14,147 bases of DNA from Gemmatimonadota bacterium (GCA_003142495.1 PLMM01000340.1:1-14147); one strand, 5' to 3'. Shown: positions 7,541-14,147, numbered from the stretch's first letter. Notes: a model not told the origin generated them from the letters alone. Translations and numbers: made by a program.

Positions 7541-7606
7541 AGGGTTGATACCTAGACACTCGACAACGAGAAAAGGTTTGTTGTCGGATATCGAGGTATT
7601 AACCCT
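7541..7606. promoter_or_regulatory. Long imperfect palindrome, probable PadR operator/promoter
   Basis: The outer arms AGGGTTGATACCT (7541-7553) and AGGTATTAACCCT (7594-7606) match as inverted repeats at 12 of 13 positions. The inner arms CGACAAC (7561-7567) and GTTGTCG (7580-7586) are perfect. The centre is a 12-base A/T-richer loop. AACCCT recurs 11 bp further on (7612-7617). The element lies 15 bp upstream of the PadR ATG and is less GC-rich than its surroundings, as expected for a promoter overlapped by an operator. Assignment to PadR is by position and family habit. Confidence 0.6.
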
Positions 7607-7677
7607 ATTCGAACCCTTACCCCTTCGCCTGCCCCGTCAGGTAGTCGGCGGACGGCCTCGTAGCCGTGAGACGTAAG

Positions 7678-8340
7678 TCACGGTGCGAAGTCGTAGTGAA
7701 TGTCGGTCGGAGTCGCGCGAAAATACGGAACCGGTCCGGATGGCGGATTCCATTCGACCCGGCCCGTTGTCGGAACCATCATGCCATCCCGCCGCGCATA
7801 GTCGCCCACGTGCACCGTCCACAGCGTCGGCACGAACGCTCCGTTCATCGCGCGTGGCCTGATCGCCGAGAGACGAACGATCTCGCCGGACGACCCGAAG
7901 TGCGCAACCATGGAGATCGTCGTCATGCCGTCGGACATCATCGCCGTCGCAGAGTCGTCATCGATGGCGTGCCACGACACTCCCGACGCCGGCAGGAGCG
8001 CCGACGGCAACCAGACGCACTCGGCGAGATAGCGCTGTAACTCACCCTCGGCCATTTGAACCGTACCGCGTTCATGAGCGACACGAATGAAACGCAGTAT
8101 CGTTGCCGACAGGGAGCCTTCGCCGTTCTCGTACGCATCTCGTACTCGTATGGGAATGAACGGCGCCAGCCGGACAATCGCATTCCACACGAATCCGGGC
8201 GGAGAGATCGTATAGCTCTGCGTCGCGGTAAAGGCGCTCCAACGCCCCGGCCGCATACTGAACTCTCCTTTCCATTTGATGAGCGCGCCACGTATCATCG
8301 ATTGTCCCGGTAGCATGGCGTATTCGAAATACCGAATCAC
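7678..8340 (-). CDS. DUF6920 (formerly DUF6544)-like protein, apparently 5'-truncated
   Basis: From the only standard start in frame (GTG at 8340) the product is 220 aa. Family landmarks recalled from memory are WKGEFSMRPGRWSAFTATQ (23-41), PPGFVWNAIVRLAPFIPIRVRDAY (47-70), AEGELQRYLAECVWLPSALLP (97-117), GVSWHAIDDDSA (119-130), and the end GMMVPTTGRVEWNPPSGPVPYFRATPTDIHYDF. The C-terminus looks complete. The N-terminus does not. In the same frame, conserved-looking sequence (ESLPAPV then IRYFEYA) runs upstream of the GTG to a TGA at 8413-8415, and those 24 codons contain no ATG, GTG, TTG or CTG. Relatives carry more N-terminal sequence. The missing part ends where the divergent plus-strand gene begins (8436), leaving almost no room for a promoter. 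It may be a decayed gene or a rearrangement joint. Biochemical function of the family is unknown. Confidence 0.7.
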   Translation of the reverse strand: MIRYFEYAMLPGQSMIRGALIKWKGEFSMRPGRWSAFTATQSYTISPPGFVWNAIVRLAPFIPIRVRDAYENGEGSLSATILRFIRVAHERGTVQMAEGELQRYLAECVWLPSALLPASGVSWHAIDDDSATAMMSDGMTTISMVAHFGSSGEIVRLSAIRPRAMNGAFVPTLWTVHVGDYARRDGMMVPTTGRVEWNPPSGPVPYFRATPTDIHYDFAP

Positions 8341-8435
8341 GGGGGCGGGGAGCGACTCGATGTGGGATCGCTGATAGTTGCTGCGACCAATCGGATTCGA
8401 GGAAATGCGCGCTCACCAAGAGGGGGATCATCGCA

Positions 8436-9095
8436 ATGTACACCCGAGCGAAGGCGTGGCACGCGCTGACATTTCTGCTCATCGCCGTCGCGGTATCGAC
8501 TCAGCTCGCGCTCGTCGTTCTCGGGCCCGGCGCGCACGTCGATCCCGGTGGTAGAATCGCAGGCGCGGCCGAGCGTGCGCTGCGCTTCTTCAGCTACTTC
8601 ACGATTCAGAGCAATCTGCTCGCGGCCGGTACGGCGCTCACGCTCATCGCGCGCCCCGATCGCGATGGCCGCACGTGGCGCGTGCTGCGCGTTGCGGCCG
8701 TCGTCGGAATGACCGTGACGTTCGTAGTCTACATGATCGTGCTCCGCCCCATCGTGCATCTCCAGGGGATCGCCAAGCTCACCGACATCGCCTTCCACTA
8801 CGTGGCGCCGCCGTTGACCGTGATCGGCTGGCTTCTCTTCGGGCCGTGGCCGCGCATCGACAGCGCGAGCCTGCTGCGCCATCTCGCGTGGCCATTCGGA
8901 TATCTCGCCTACGTGCTCGTGCTCGGCGCGATCACCGGCTGGTATCCCTATCCGTTCATCGACGTCGACAAGCTCGGATACTCGCGTACGGTCCTGAACG
9001 CGCTGGCGCTCACGGTGCTCCTGCTGGTCTTCGGCGCCATCTACCGCGTGCTCGATACATGGAGCGGAGGCGCGAAGGCGCAGCCACTCGCCTGA
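8436..9095 (+). CDS. Pr6Pr-family six-TM membrane protein
   Basis: 219 aa. The ATG at 8436 follows an AGAGGGGG ribosome site eight bases upstream. Hydrophobic helices lie near residues 9-29, 51-71, 83-104, 119-136, 149-167 and 186-204: six in all. Family motifs are FFSYFTIQSNLL (51-62), a conserved His in HYVAPPLTVIGWLLFGPWP (121-139), and WYPYPFIDVDKLGY (169-182) in the loop before the last helix. These match the Pr6Pr (FAR-17a/AIG1-like) membrane proteins of actinobacteria and other bacteria. Some distant eukaryotic relatives are threonine-dependent lipid hydrolases, but no activity can be assumed here. The gene is divergent from the truncated DUF6920 gene and convergent with the following minus-strand operon, and its stop codon sits inside a strong hairpin. 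It forms a single-gene unit. Confidence 0.85.
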   Translation: MYTRAKAWHALTFLLIAVAVSTQLALVVLGPGAHVDPGGRIAGAAERALRFFSYFTIQSNLLAAGTALTLIARPDRDGRTWRVLRVAAVVGMTVTFVVYMIVLRPIVHLQGIAKLTDIAFHYVAPPLTVIGWLLFGPWPRIDSASLLRHLAWPFGYLAYVLVLGAITGWYPYPFIDVDKLGYSRTVLNALALTVLLLVFGAIYRVLDTWSGGAKAQPLA

Positions 9096-9109
9096 TCGAG
9101 CGGCTGCGC
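9078..9109. terminator. Strong hairpin over the stop codon, possible bidirectional terminator
   Basis: GCGCAGCC (9078-9085) pairs with GGCTGCGC (9102-9109); inside, CTCG (9087-9090) pairs with CGAG (9097-9100). This makes 12 pairs with one A-C mismatch and a 6-base loop. The TGA of the Pr6Pr gene (9093-9095) is in the loop region, and the convergent gene's stop is 11 bp beyond. No T-tract follows, so termination may be weak or need Rho. Confidence 0.5.
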
Positions 9110-9120
9110 ACCTCGCTTCC

Positions 9121-10077
9121 TCACGGCTGAAGCTTTTTCGTCATGAGTATCTCGGTCGGCTTTCCCGGGCCGGTAACGATCATGATCGAGCGCGAATCGG
9201 TGGTCTGGTTCGGTGGATTGAAAATCGCGACGGAATTCTTCCGACCGTTCGCCGCCGCCGTGACCGCGGCTGTGTCGACGGGTCCGCCGCTCATCGCCCC
9301 CGAGATCATGTTCTTGATCGCATCGGGTGACAGCGCTTTGCCCATCGCATCCAGATCGCCGATCACCGAGTTGTGCCAACCCGCCGGCACCTGACCCTTG
9401 TACCAGTCCACCGTCTTGTCGAACGAATCGCTGGTGACGATTGCAGCAATCGTCGACTTCTTGTGTTGCACGGTGTCGGTGCTCAATCCACTCGCGACTT
9501 GCGTTACCCCATTCGCGTAGCGCGGAAGCCCGGTCGAGTCGTACGTGAAGTCGTGGGCGGACAACAAATTGGCGGGCGGCGGTCCGGGTGGCATGGAGTC
9601 GAGAGCCGACTTGCCAGTGCTCATCTTCCCCTCGGCAGACTTCATGACGAGACTGCCCGCGATGTCCTTTCCTGAGCCGTTAACCGGCGGTTGGTCGGTA
9701 GCCGTTCCCGGTGTCCCGCCATCCGGTGACTTGCCCGAGGGAAGATCCGCATCACCGCTGCCGTCGCCTGATGATCGTCCGTCACCTCGAGCGTTTCCGG
9801 TAGCATTGCCACCGCCGTCAGGATCTCCCGGTTTGCCTGATCCCTGTCCGAGCTTGGTAGGACTTCCCTTCGATCCTGGAGCTCCGCCGCCTCCCCCCCC
9901 TCCGCCGCCTCCTCCACCACCCCCGCCGCCACCGCCCAGCTGGGGGCACTTATGGAGGAACCAGGCGAGCAGGAAGCCCATGATGAAAGCGAGCAGCACC
10001 GCGAGCAGCTTTCGCTTCCACTGCTCTTCGTGCGCGGGCGCGAACGGCGCCGTGCTCCCCGCGGATGTGCCGCTCAC
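9121..10077 (-). CDS. Membrane-anchored protein with 18-residue polyglycine tract and C-terminal domain
   Basis: 318 aa from a GTG at 10077 that overlaps the stop of the upstream gene as GTGA. A longer open frame runs upstream to 10206, but it lies inside the previous gene and reads as Arg-rich shadow. Layout: cytoplasmic N-terminus (1-22, with KRK), one membrane helix (about 23-41, LLAVLLAFIMGFLLAWFL), HKCPQL, then Gly48-Gly65. A long Gly/Ser/Asp/Pro/Asn-rich spacer follows to about 170. The folded C-terminal part (about 172-318) contains DFTYDSTGLPRYANG, SFDKTVDWYKGQVPAGWH (218-235) and an Ala-rich segment, and closes on ILMTKKLQP. The part after the helix is probably periplasmic. The 'DSFDK..WYK' stretch resembles small envelope domains in related bacteria, but I cannot name the family. 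The glycines use all four codons, so the tract is not simple triplet slippage. Coupled to the secreted protein upstream; function unknown. Confidence 0.8.
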   Translation of the reverse strand: MSGTSAGSTAPFAPAHEEQWKRKLLAVLLAFIMGFLLAWFLHKCPQLGGGGGGGGGGGGGGGGGGAPGSKGSPTKLGQGSGKPGDPDGGGNATGNARGDGRSSGDGSGDADLPSGKSPDGGTPGTATDQPPVNGSGKDIAGSLVMKSAEGKMSTGKSALDSMPPGPPPANLLSAHDFTYDSTGLPRYANGVTQVASGLSTDTVQHKKSTIAAIVTSDSFDKTVDWYKGQVPAGWHNSVIGDLDAMGKALSPDAIKNMISGAMSGGPVDTAAVTAAANGRKNSVAIFNPPNQTTDSRSIMIVTGPGKPTEILMTKKLQP

Positions 10078-10652
10078 TTCACACCCGCCGGCGCGTGCAC
10101 GTTCGCGTAGTCGTAGTTCGCGACCATGTGGCTCTTGCCGAGCGCGCCGCCAACGTCGATGCGAATCTCCGTGCGGAGCACGAGGTTGCGGCTCTTCGAG
10201 ATCCACGCGTTCGAGTCGCTGTCACCATCCTCGGACTCAGAATGGACGGCCCACACCGACGCACCTTCGCCATTCACGCTCTCATCGCGCAGATGCGTGC
10301 ATGTCGTCTTCGCGGTCTCGAGGTTCTTCATGGCATCCTTTCGCATCTCCACGATGTCGACCGGACTCTTGATCCACTTTCCGTTCACCATCACGTACAC
10401 AGTGTTGTTGATGAATACCTCCTCCGACACGGTCGGCTTGCCGCCGTGGAGCCGCGCGTCGGTGCCGGCCGTGTCGACCATGTACAGGTGGAACGGAGCG
10501 ACGAACATCTTGGACATTGCGCCATATGGTTGCGCGCACTGCGGGCTCAGGGCGGTCTGAGCTCCGAGCGGCGCCGTCGCGCCGAGCGCGAGTGCCGCGG
10601 CCAGCGCCGCAACGCGAACGCCGCCAAGTCGGGTGCATATGAATACGTTCAT
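10074..10652 (-). CDS. Secreted conserved protein, possibly LolA-like, unknown function
   Basis: 192 aa from the ATG at 10652, with a modest GAGAGA site upstream. Residues 1-31 are a signal peptide (basic start, VAALAAALALGATAPLG, cut at GAQ-TAL). The mature part has VAPFHLYMVDTA (51-62), EEVFINNTVYVMVNGKWIKSP (77-97), TCTHLRDESVNGEGASVW (117-134), SESEDGDSDSNAWISKSR (138-155) and LRTEIRIDVGGALGKSHM (159-176). 'NAWISKSRNLVLRTE' resembles the strand pattern of LolA/lipoprotein-sorting-type folds, where a hydrolysed or carried lipid meets a curved sheet. That link is inference only. C39 and C118 could form a disulfide. Its TGA overlaps the GTG of the polyglycine membrane protein (GTGA), so the two products are made together and may act as a secreted/anchored pair. 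Confidence 0.78.
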   Translation of the reverse strand: MNVFICTRLGGVRVAALAAALALGATAPLGAQTALSPQCAQPYGAMSKMFVAPFHLYMVDTAGTDARLHGGKPTVSEEVFINNTVYVMVNGKWIKSPVDIVEMRKDAMKNLETAKTTCTHLRDESVNGEGASVWAVHSESEDGDSDSNAWISKSRNLVLRTEIRIDVGGALGKSHMVANYDYANVHAPAGVK

Positions 10653-10736
10653 GGTCGCATCTCTCGAATGGGGATGAGTGCGGCGCCGGCACTGCTCGCG
10701 TTCCCGGCGTCATTCGCGACCACGATGAGGGCGTAG

Positions 10737-10778
10737 CGTTATCCGTTCGTTATGCGAGGCGATAACAGCTGGGTAACG
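10737..10778. promoter_or_regulatory. Repeated CGTTAT/ATAAC motif upstream of the secreted-protein operon
   Basis: CGTTAT occurs at 10737-10742 and 10748-10753, 11 bp apart. Inverted relatives GATAAC (10761-10766) and GTAACG (10773-10778) follow. The cluster lies about 85-125 bp upstream of the ATG at 10652, in the 192-bp gap before the regulator gene, and is the only AT-richer, repeat-bearing part of that gap. It could be an operator for the 10652-9121 operon. The regulator is unknown and no clear -10/-35 pair was found. Confidence 0.35.
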
Positions 10779-10844
10779 ACGTCGGGGCGCGCAGCGGGCA
10801 CTCAACCGGCGAATCGACGCTCGCCCTCGTGGCGCTCGGGCCGA

Positions 10845-13412
10845 CTAGCGCCGCTGCGCCAACCTCGCGATCCCCGCGTGCGAACCGTCCGCGGAGGCGG
10901 AGTGCCTGAGCTTCACGCTCTGCGCTGCGGCGACGGCGGCCCGTGCGCGGAACGGCTCGTCGGCATACTGCCAGTTCTTGGCGACCACGTCATAGTGCGC
11001 AATCGCGCTGTCGGCCGTCCCCATCGCTTCGAAGGTGCGCGCCAGCAGCTCGTGCAGTTCCGTGCGCGTGACATAGAAATTCGACGCCTCGATCGGCCCG
11101 CGCAGCGCGGCCTGCAGCAGCACCGCCGCCTCGGGCGCGCGCCCCTCGCCGATCAACGCGCGTGCGAGCTCGAGGTTCGCACGCGTGTAGCCGTCGGTGG
11201 CCGACCAGATCGAATGCTGAAATTCGCGGAACGCCTGCACGCGATCGCCGCGCGCGTTCCACAGCAGCCCGCGCAGATAGTGCGGCAGTTTCCAGTCGCG
11301 CCCGTACGCGCTCAGGCGCGCGCTCCCCTCCACTTCATCGGCGAGCTGCGCGAGTCGCACCGTGTCGCCCGCGCTCGCCCACGCGGTTCCCGCATGCGTG
11401 AGGAACCAGCTGCGATGCCGCGCCACCGAGCCCGGCTCGATCGGCGACGGCACCGGCGGAAGCGCGGCGAGCGACTCGAACATGTTCGCCGCATCGCGAA
11501 AGCGTCGCTGTTCGAACGCGATCTGCGCCTCGGCGATGCGCGCAGTCTGCGGCGGCGGCGACGCGAGCGTCGCGAAGCGATGCGCCACCGCGAGCGCATC
11601 GGTGAGCCTCCCCTGATTGCGGCGCACGATCACCATCCACCACATCGCCGTCTCTTCCGCGCCCGCGCTTCCGTAGTGCATGCGCTGCGCGAGCAGGTGA
11701 GCCGCCTCGGTGAGCTCGTCCGCGTGCACTGCGATGATCGCCGCGGCAACGTCCGCATCGGTCTTCGGATCCAGCGCGACCAGCTCGCGCTCGGCATCGT
11801 CCGCATCGCTCTCCCGTCCCTCGCGCGCGACGACATCTCTGAGCGCGCTCCACGCCGCGATCGACTGCGGCTTGCGCTTGCTCCACGCCCGCGCGACCAC
11901 CTCGGCTGCGGGAAGGGAGTCGGCGAGCAGATAGGCGCTCACGAGCTGAGCGGACGCGATGCACGACGCGCAGAAGGGCGGCGCGCCGTCCGCACTCGAG
12001 GTGTCCTCGTTGATCACGCGACGCAGATGCGGCACGGCACCGAGGAAGTCACCCGCGCCGGCGAGAACTCCCGCGAGTGCGATGTGTCCCTCCGGCTCGC
12101 CGGGATATTGGGTGGCGAGCGATTCCGCGATCGCCATGCGATCGGGATCGTCGACCATCATCGCCCACTCCGTCTTGATGATGAGGCGCTCGCGCCCGCG
12201 CGCGCCAGCACCGAGGCGCATGGCGCGCGACATCATCTTCGATGCATCCGCGGCGTCGTTGCCGTCGCAGATGGCCACGTAGTACGCAGCCATTGCAAAG
12301 GTCGTGTCCGCGTTCAGCGCATCGACGAAGAGCGAGCGGGCGAGCTGCGCATCGCCCTTGTCGTAGAGCGCGCGCAACCCTTCATCAAAGAAGCCGCTCG
12401 CAACGGGCGATGACGCAGCGCCATGCGGTCGCGCGGGAGAGTCGGCCGGCACCGGCGCGGAGAGTCGCGAGTGTGCCTGCCCCGAACGAATGGCGTAAGT
12501 CACGAAGCCAACGGCGAGTACCCCGGCGACGGCGGCCATCATCCAGCGCTGCGTGCGTGGCTTCGCCGTCGCCACGAGAATCGCGGGCGCCGAGGGAATA
12601 CTCTCGCGCGGCCGGATGACTTCGCTCCGAGCTTCCGCGGCGGCTGCGGGTGCGCTGTGCTCTTCGATCACCGGTGTCGCCGACACCGTGTCGCGCGCGC
12701 GGATGCTCGCGACGAGCGCGCGCGACTCCGCCGACGGCTCCGCCTCGAACTCCGCCTGCGCACGCTGCGCGAGCTGCTCGTACACGCGGAGCGCGCCCGT
12801 GCGATCGCCCTGCCGATCGAGCAGCGTCATCAGCCGTCGCTGCGCGCGCTCGTCGTCAGGCGCGCGCGCGGCCGCCCAGCGCGCCCACTCCGCAGCCTGC
12901 GCGCCGCGCCCCGCGGCCGCGCTCTGATCGCTCAGCGACCACGCCGCCGTCGTGGCGCGCTGCCGCAGCCGCACGCGCTCCTTCTCGAGCCACTCCTCGA
13001 AGTCGCTCGAGGCATCCGAAATGAAGAAGCCCTCGAGCAGATCTCCCCGGTACAGCTCGAGCGCCTCGGCCAGCGCTCCGCGCGCGAGCGCGTCGTCGAA
13101 GGCGCGCACATCGCACCAGAGCGCATCGCTCGCGAGACCGATGTCCTCGCCGCCGCGCGTCTGCACGACGTCGGCGCCGAGCGTGCTGCGGAGGAAGTGC
13201 ACGGCCTGGCGCAGCGCCCGGCGCGCGCGCTCCTGGTCCATTTCGGGCCAGAAGAGCGAGAGCATCGTGTCGCGCCGATGGAAGCCGGCCGGCGTCGCGA
13301 TCGCGAGGTAGGCGAGCAGCGCGAGACGCTTCGGCTGGGCAAGGGCGAGCCGAAGCTCGTTCCCCTGCTCATCGCGAAGATCGACGGCGCCGAGAGTGCG
13401 AAAGTGAATCAC
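10845..13412 (-). CDS. Membrane-spanning BTAD-domain transcriptional regulator with TPR sensor region
   Basis: 855 aa, GTG start at 13412; no other start codon lies nearby in frame, and no clear Shine-Dalgarno is visible. Residues 1-95 are an OmpR/SARP-like winged helix (FRTLGAVDLRD, PKRLALLAYLAI, FWPEMDQERARRALRQAVHFLR). Residues 96-240 are the BTAD, a helical domain with ALELYRGDLLEGFF, FEEWLEKERVRLRQRA and RRLMTLLDRQGDRTGALRVYEQL. An acidic/Ala-Pro linker leads to one membrane helix at about 290-307 (WMMAAVAGVLAVGFVTYAI). Residues 340-835 are TPR-like helical pairs, for example LFVDALNADTTFAMAAYYVAI and ARTFEAMGTADSAIAHYDVVAKNW. DNA binding is cytoplasmic and the TPRs are predicted outside, a CadC-like one-component design. 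SARP-type domains bind direct repeats and recruit RNA polymerase. Neighbours give no firm target. Cysteine-rich FCASCIASAQ lies in the sensor part. Confidence 0.88.
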   Translation of the reverse strand: MIHFRTLGAVDLRDEQGNELRLALAQPKRLALLAYLAIATPAGFHRRDTMLSLFWPEMDQERARRALRQAVHFLRSTLGADVVQTRGGEDIGLASDALWCDVRAFDDALARGALAEALELYRGDLLEGFFISDASSDFEEWLEKERVRLRQRATTAAWSLSDQSAAAGRGAQAAEWARWAAARAPDDERAQRRLMTLLDRQGDRTGALRVYEQLAQRAQAEFEAEPSAESRALVASIRARDTVSATPVIEEHSAPAAAAEARSEVIRPRESIPSAPAILVATAKPRTQRWMMAAVAGVLAVGFVTYAIRSGQAHSRLSAPVPADSPARPHGAASSPVASGFFDEGLRALYDKGDAQLARSLFVDALNADTTFAMAAYYVAICDGNDAADASKMMSRAMRLGAGARGRERLIIKTEWAMMVDDPDRMAIAESLATQYPGEPEGHIALAGVLAGAGDFLGAVPHLRRVINEDTSSADGAPPFCASCIASAQLVSAYLLADSLPAAEVVARAWSKRKPQSIAAWSALRDVVAREGRESDADDAERELVALDPKTDADVAAAIIAVHADELTEAAHLLAQRMHYGSAGAEETAMWWMVIVRRNQGRLTDALAVAHRFATLASPPPQTARIAEAQIAFEQRRFRDAANMFESLAALPPVPSPIEPGSVARHRSWFLTHAGTAWASAGDTVRLAQLADEVEGSARLSAYGRDWKLPHYLRGLLWNARGDRVQAFREFQHSIWSATDGYTRANLELARALIGEGRAPEAAVLLQAALRGPIEASNFYVTRTELHELLARTFEAMGTADSAIAHYDVVAKNWQYADEPFRARAAVAAAQSVKLRHSASADGSHAGIARLAQRR

Positions 13413-13502
13413 GCGGCCACTGGCACGAGGGCGGTCACTGGAGGCAGAGGAGTCGTACGGCGCTCACTGCGCGCGACTGTCGAAGGCTTGCGTGCCCATA
13501 TG

Positions 13503-13532
13503 ATAGTATGAGACCGCGGCTCGCGACGGCAA
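13503..13532 (-). promoter_or_regulatory. Candidate sigma-70-type promoter for the BTAD regulator
   Basis: Read on the minus strand, TTGCCG (13532-13527) and TACTAT (13508-13503) each match the consensus at four of six bases, with an 18-bp spacer. They stand in the only AT-richer patch of the 13413-13614 gap. The predicted leader before the GTG at 13412 is about 85 nt. Confidence 0.35.
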
Positions 13533-13573
13533 GATGACGGCGGGCTCCTGACGGAAGTCGTACGTGCGGAGCG

Positions 13574-13604
13574 GCGGTGGGTGCGGCTTCGCCGCCTCCA
13601 CCGC
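13574..13604 (-). terminator. GC-rich hairpin after the right-edge TPR gene, possible terminator
   Basis: The outer arms GCGGTGG (13574-13580) and CCACCGC (13598-13604) enclose an inner perfect stem GCGGC-TTC-GCCGC (13583-13595). The hairpin lies about 10 bases after the TAG of the minus-strand gene ending at 13615 and upstream of the candidate promoter for the next gene. It is positioned to separate the two units. There is no T-run, so intrinsic termination is unproven. Confidence 0.45.
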
Positions 13605-13614
13605 GATTCCGGCG

Positions 13615-14147
13615 CTAGCTGCCGATCCTCGCCCGCAGCGCCGCTGCCTCGTGCGCGAGAGGATGTCCGGCGCCCGCACCACCCCGCAGCGCCACCAACG
13701 CGCGATCGAGTGCGACACGCCCGCTCGCGCTATCTCCTTTCGCCACGAAGGCGCGCGCCTCGGCCAAACGCGCCTCACCAACGTACGCGCTGCGCACATC
13801 CGCGAGCGAATCGAGCGTGGCGATCGTGCGTGCATCGCCGGCCAGTCGAAGCGCACTGTCCGGCTCGCCCGCAGCGAGTGCGGACTCCGACGCCAGTATC
13901 AGCGCGGCGCGAAAAGTCGTCTTGCGCGCGCCGTCGTAGTACTTCCGCGCACGAAGCGCATCGCTGACCTGGCCGAACGCTGCTGCCGCGTCGTTGGACA
14001 GCAGCGCAAGACGTGCGTCGAGGATCCTCTCGTCTACGATGTGGTCATCGGTGCTCCCCAACTTCGTATTCGAGGACAACGGGCGAAAACGCTCGATCGT
14101 GTGCTTCGCGCCGGTGACGTCGCCGCGCTGCAGCTGCGCCTGGGCAA
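13615..14147 (-). CDS. C-terminal part of a TPR-type helical repeat protein, truncated by the window edge
   Basis: The minus frame is open from the right edge to a TAG at 13615-13617, giving about 176 visible residues. A TTG at 14079 could be read as a start, but the frame upstream of it is coding-like and continuous (AQAQLQRGDVTGAKHTIERF), so the true start lies outside. The visible part is Ala/Leu/Arg-rich amphipathic helices in pairs: ILDARLALLSNDAAAAFGQV, FRAALILASESALAAGEPDS, SAYVGEARLAEARAFVAKGD, SGRVALDRALVAL. That is the look of TPRs at the end of large regulators. In related bacteria such C-termini belong to Ser/Thr kinases or winged-helix/BTAD regulators with extracytoplasmic TPRs. 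The N-terminal domain that would decide is not in view. It runs in the same direction as the BTAD regulator downstream, about 200 bp away, with a hairpin between, so they are probably separate units. Confidence 0.7.
   Translation of the reverse strand, partial: AQAQLQRGDVTGAKHTIERFRPLSSNTKLGSTDDHIVDERILDARLALLSNDAAAAFGQVSDALRARKYYDGARKTTFRAALILASESALAAGEPDSALRLAGDARTIATLDSLADVRSAYVGEARLAEARAFVAKGDSASGRVALDRALVALRGGAGAGHPLAHEAAALRARIGS

Noticed and set aside
9888..9942. Possible microsatellite over the polyglycine tract
   Set aside because: The tract mixes GGA, GGC, GGG and GGT with no fixed repeating unit, so it is not a clean simple-sequence repeat, although the short G-run inside it could still slip.
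9545..10372. Plus-strand frame with a polyproline run
   Set aside because: The prolines are the complement of the polyglycine codons; the minus frame has a membrane helix, coupled start and sensible C-terminus.
10752..12413. 553-codon open frame on the plus strand
   Set aside because: Antisense to the BTAD-TPR gene with Arg-rich low-complexity content; a product of high GC at codon position three in the real gene.
12423..13511. 362-codon open frame on the plus strand
   Set aside because: Antisense to the winged-helix/BTAD part, where conserved residues are plainly on the minus strand.
1..14147. Search for CRISPR arrays, tRNAs, transposases, integrases and toxin-antitoxin pairs
   Set aside because: No regular repeat-spacer series, tRNA-like cloverleaf, transposase motif or short coupled toxin-antitoxin frames were seen.

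Overview
This window is GC-rich bacterial chromosome, probably from Gemmatimonadota and less likely from Acidobacteriota. The inference rests on gene content: an ADOP-type permease (the MacB/FtsX-like family expanded in those phyla) coupled to a PadR regulator, a long membrane-spanning BTAD-TPR regulator of the kind common in Gemmatimonadota, a soluble mGDH-like PQQ dehydrogenase, and several secreted or membrane proteins of unknown role. Codon usage looks even. I see no tRNA, rRNA, CRISPR array, transposase or phage gene.

Layout. Positions 1-3340 (minus strand) hold a tightly coupled three-gene operon: PQQ dehydrogenase, then NAD-dependent epimerase, then the N-terminus of a flippase-like (LPG-synthase TM domain) membrane protein running off the left edge. 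Both junctions are 4-bp ATGA overlaps. Positions 3341-3694 are a gene-free divergent control region with paired GACGTAG motifs. Positions 3695-4411 (plus) encode a secreted, probably beta-barrel protein. Positions 4478-7526 (minus) are a PadR-ADOP permease operon under a long imperfect palindrome (7541-7606). Positions 7678-8412 (minus) carry a DUF6920-like gene whose 5' end seems to be missing. Positions 8436-9095 (plus) encode a Pr6Pr-family six-TM protein. It converges, across a strong hairpin, on a two-gene minus-strand operon (9121-10652): a secreted protein followed by a membrane-anchored protein with an 18-residue polyglycine tract. Positions 10845-13412 (minus) encode a GTG-initiated BTAD-TM-TPR regulator. 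Positions 13615 to the right edge are the C-terminus of a second TPR-type protein.

How the parts may work together (inference). The PQQ operon suggests periplasmic oxidation of a sugar or polyol, plus a sugar- or steroid-like epimerase and a lipid-transport-like membrane protein, so it may act on the cell envelope. The PadR protein probably represses its own ADOP permease. The BTAD protein has a DNA-binding domain on the cytoplasmic side and TPRs predicted on the other side of the membrane, so it could sense envelope or secreted partners. Its targets are unknown. The secreted/polyglycine pair next to it is the obvious candidate by position, but only by position.
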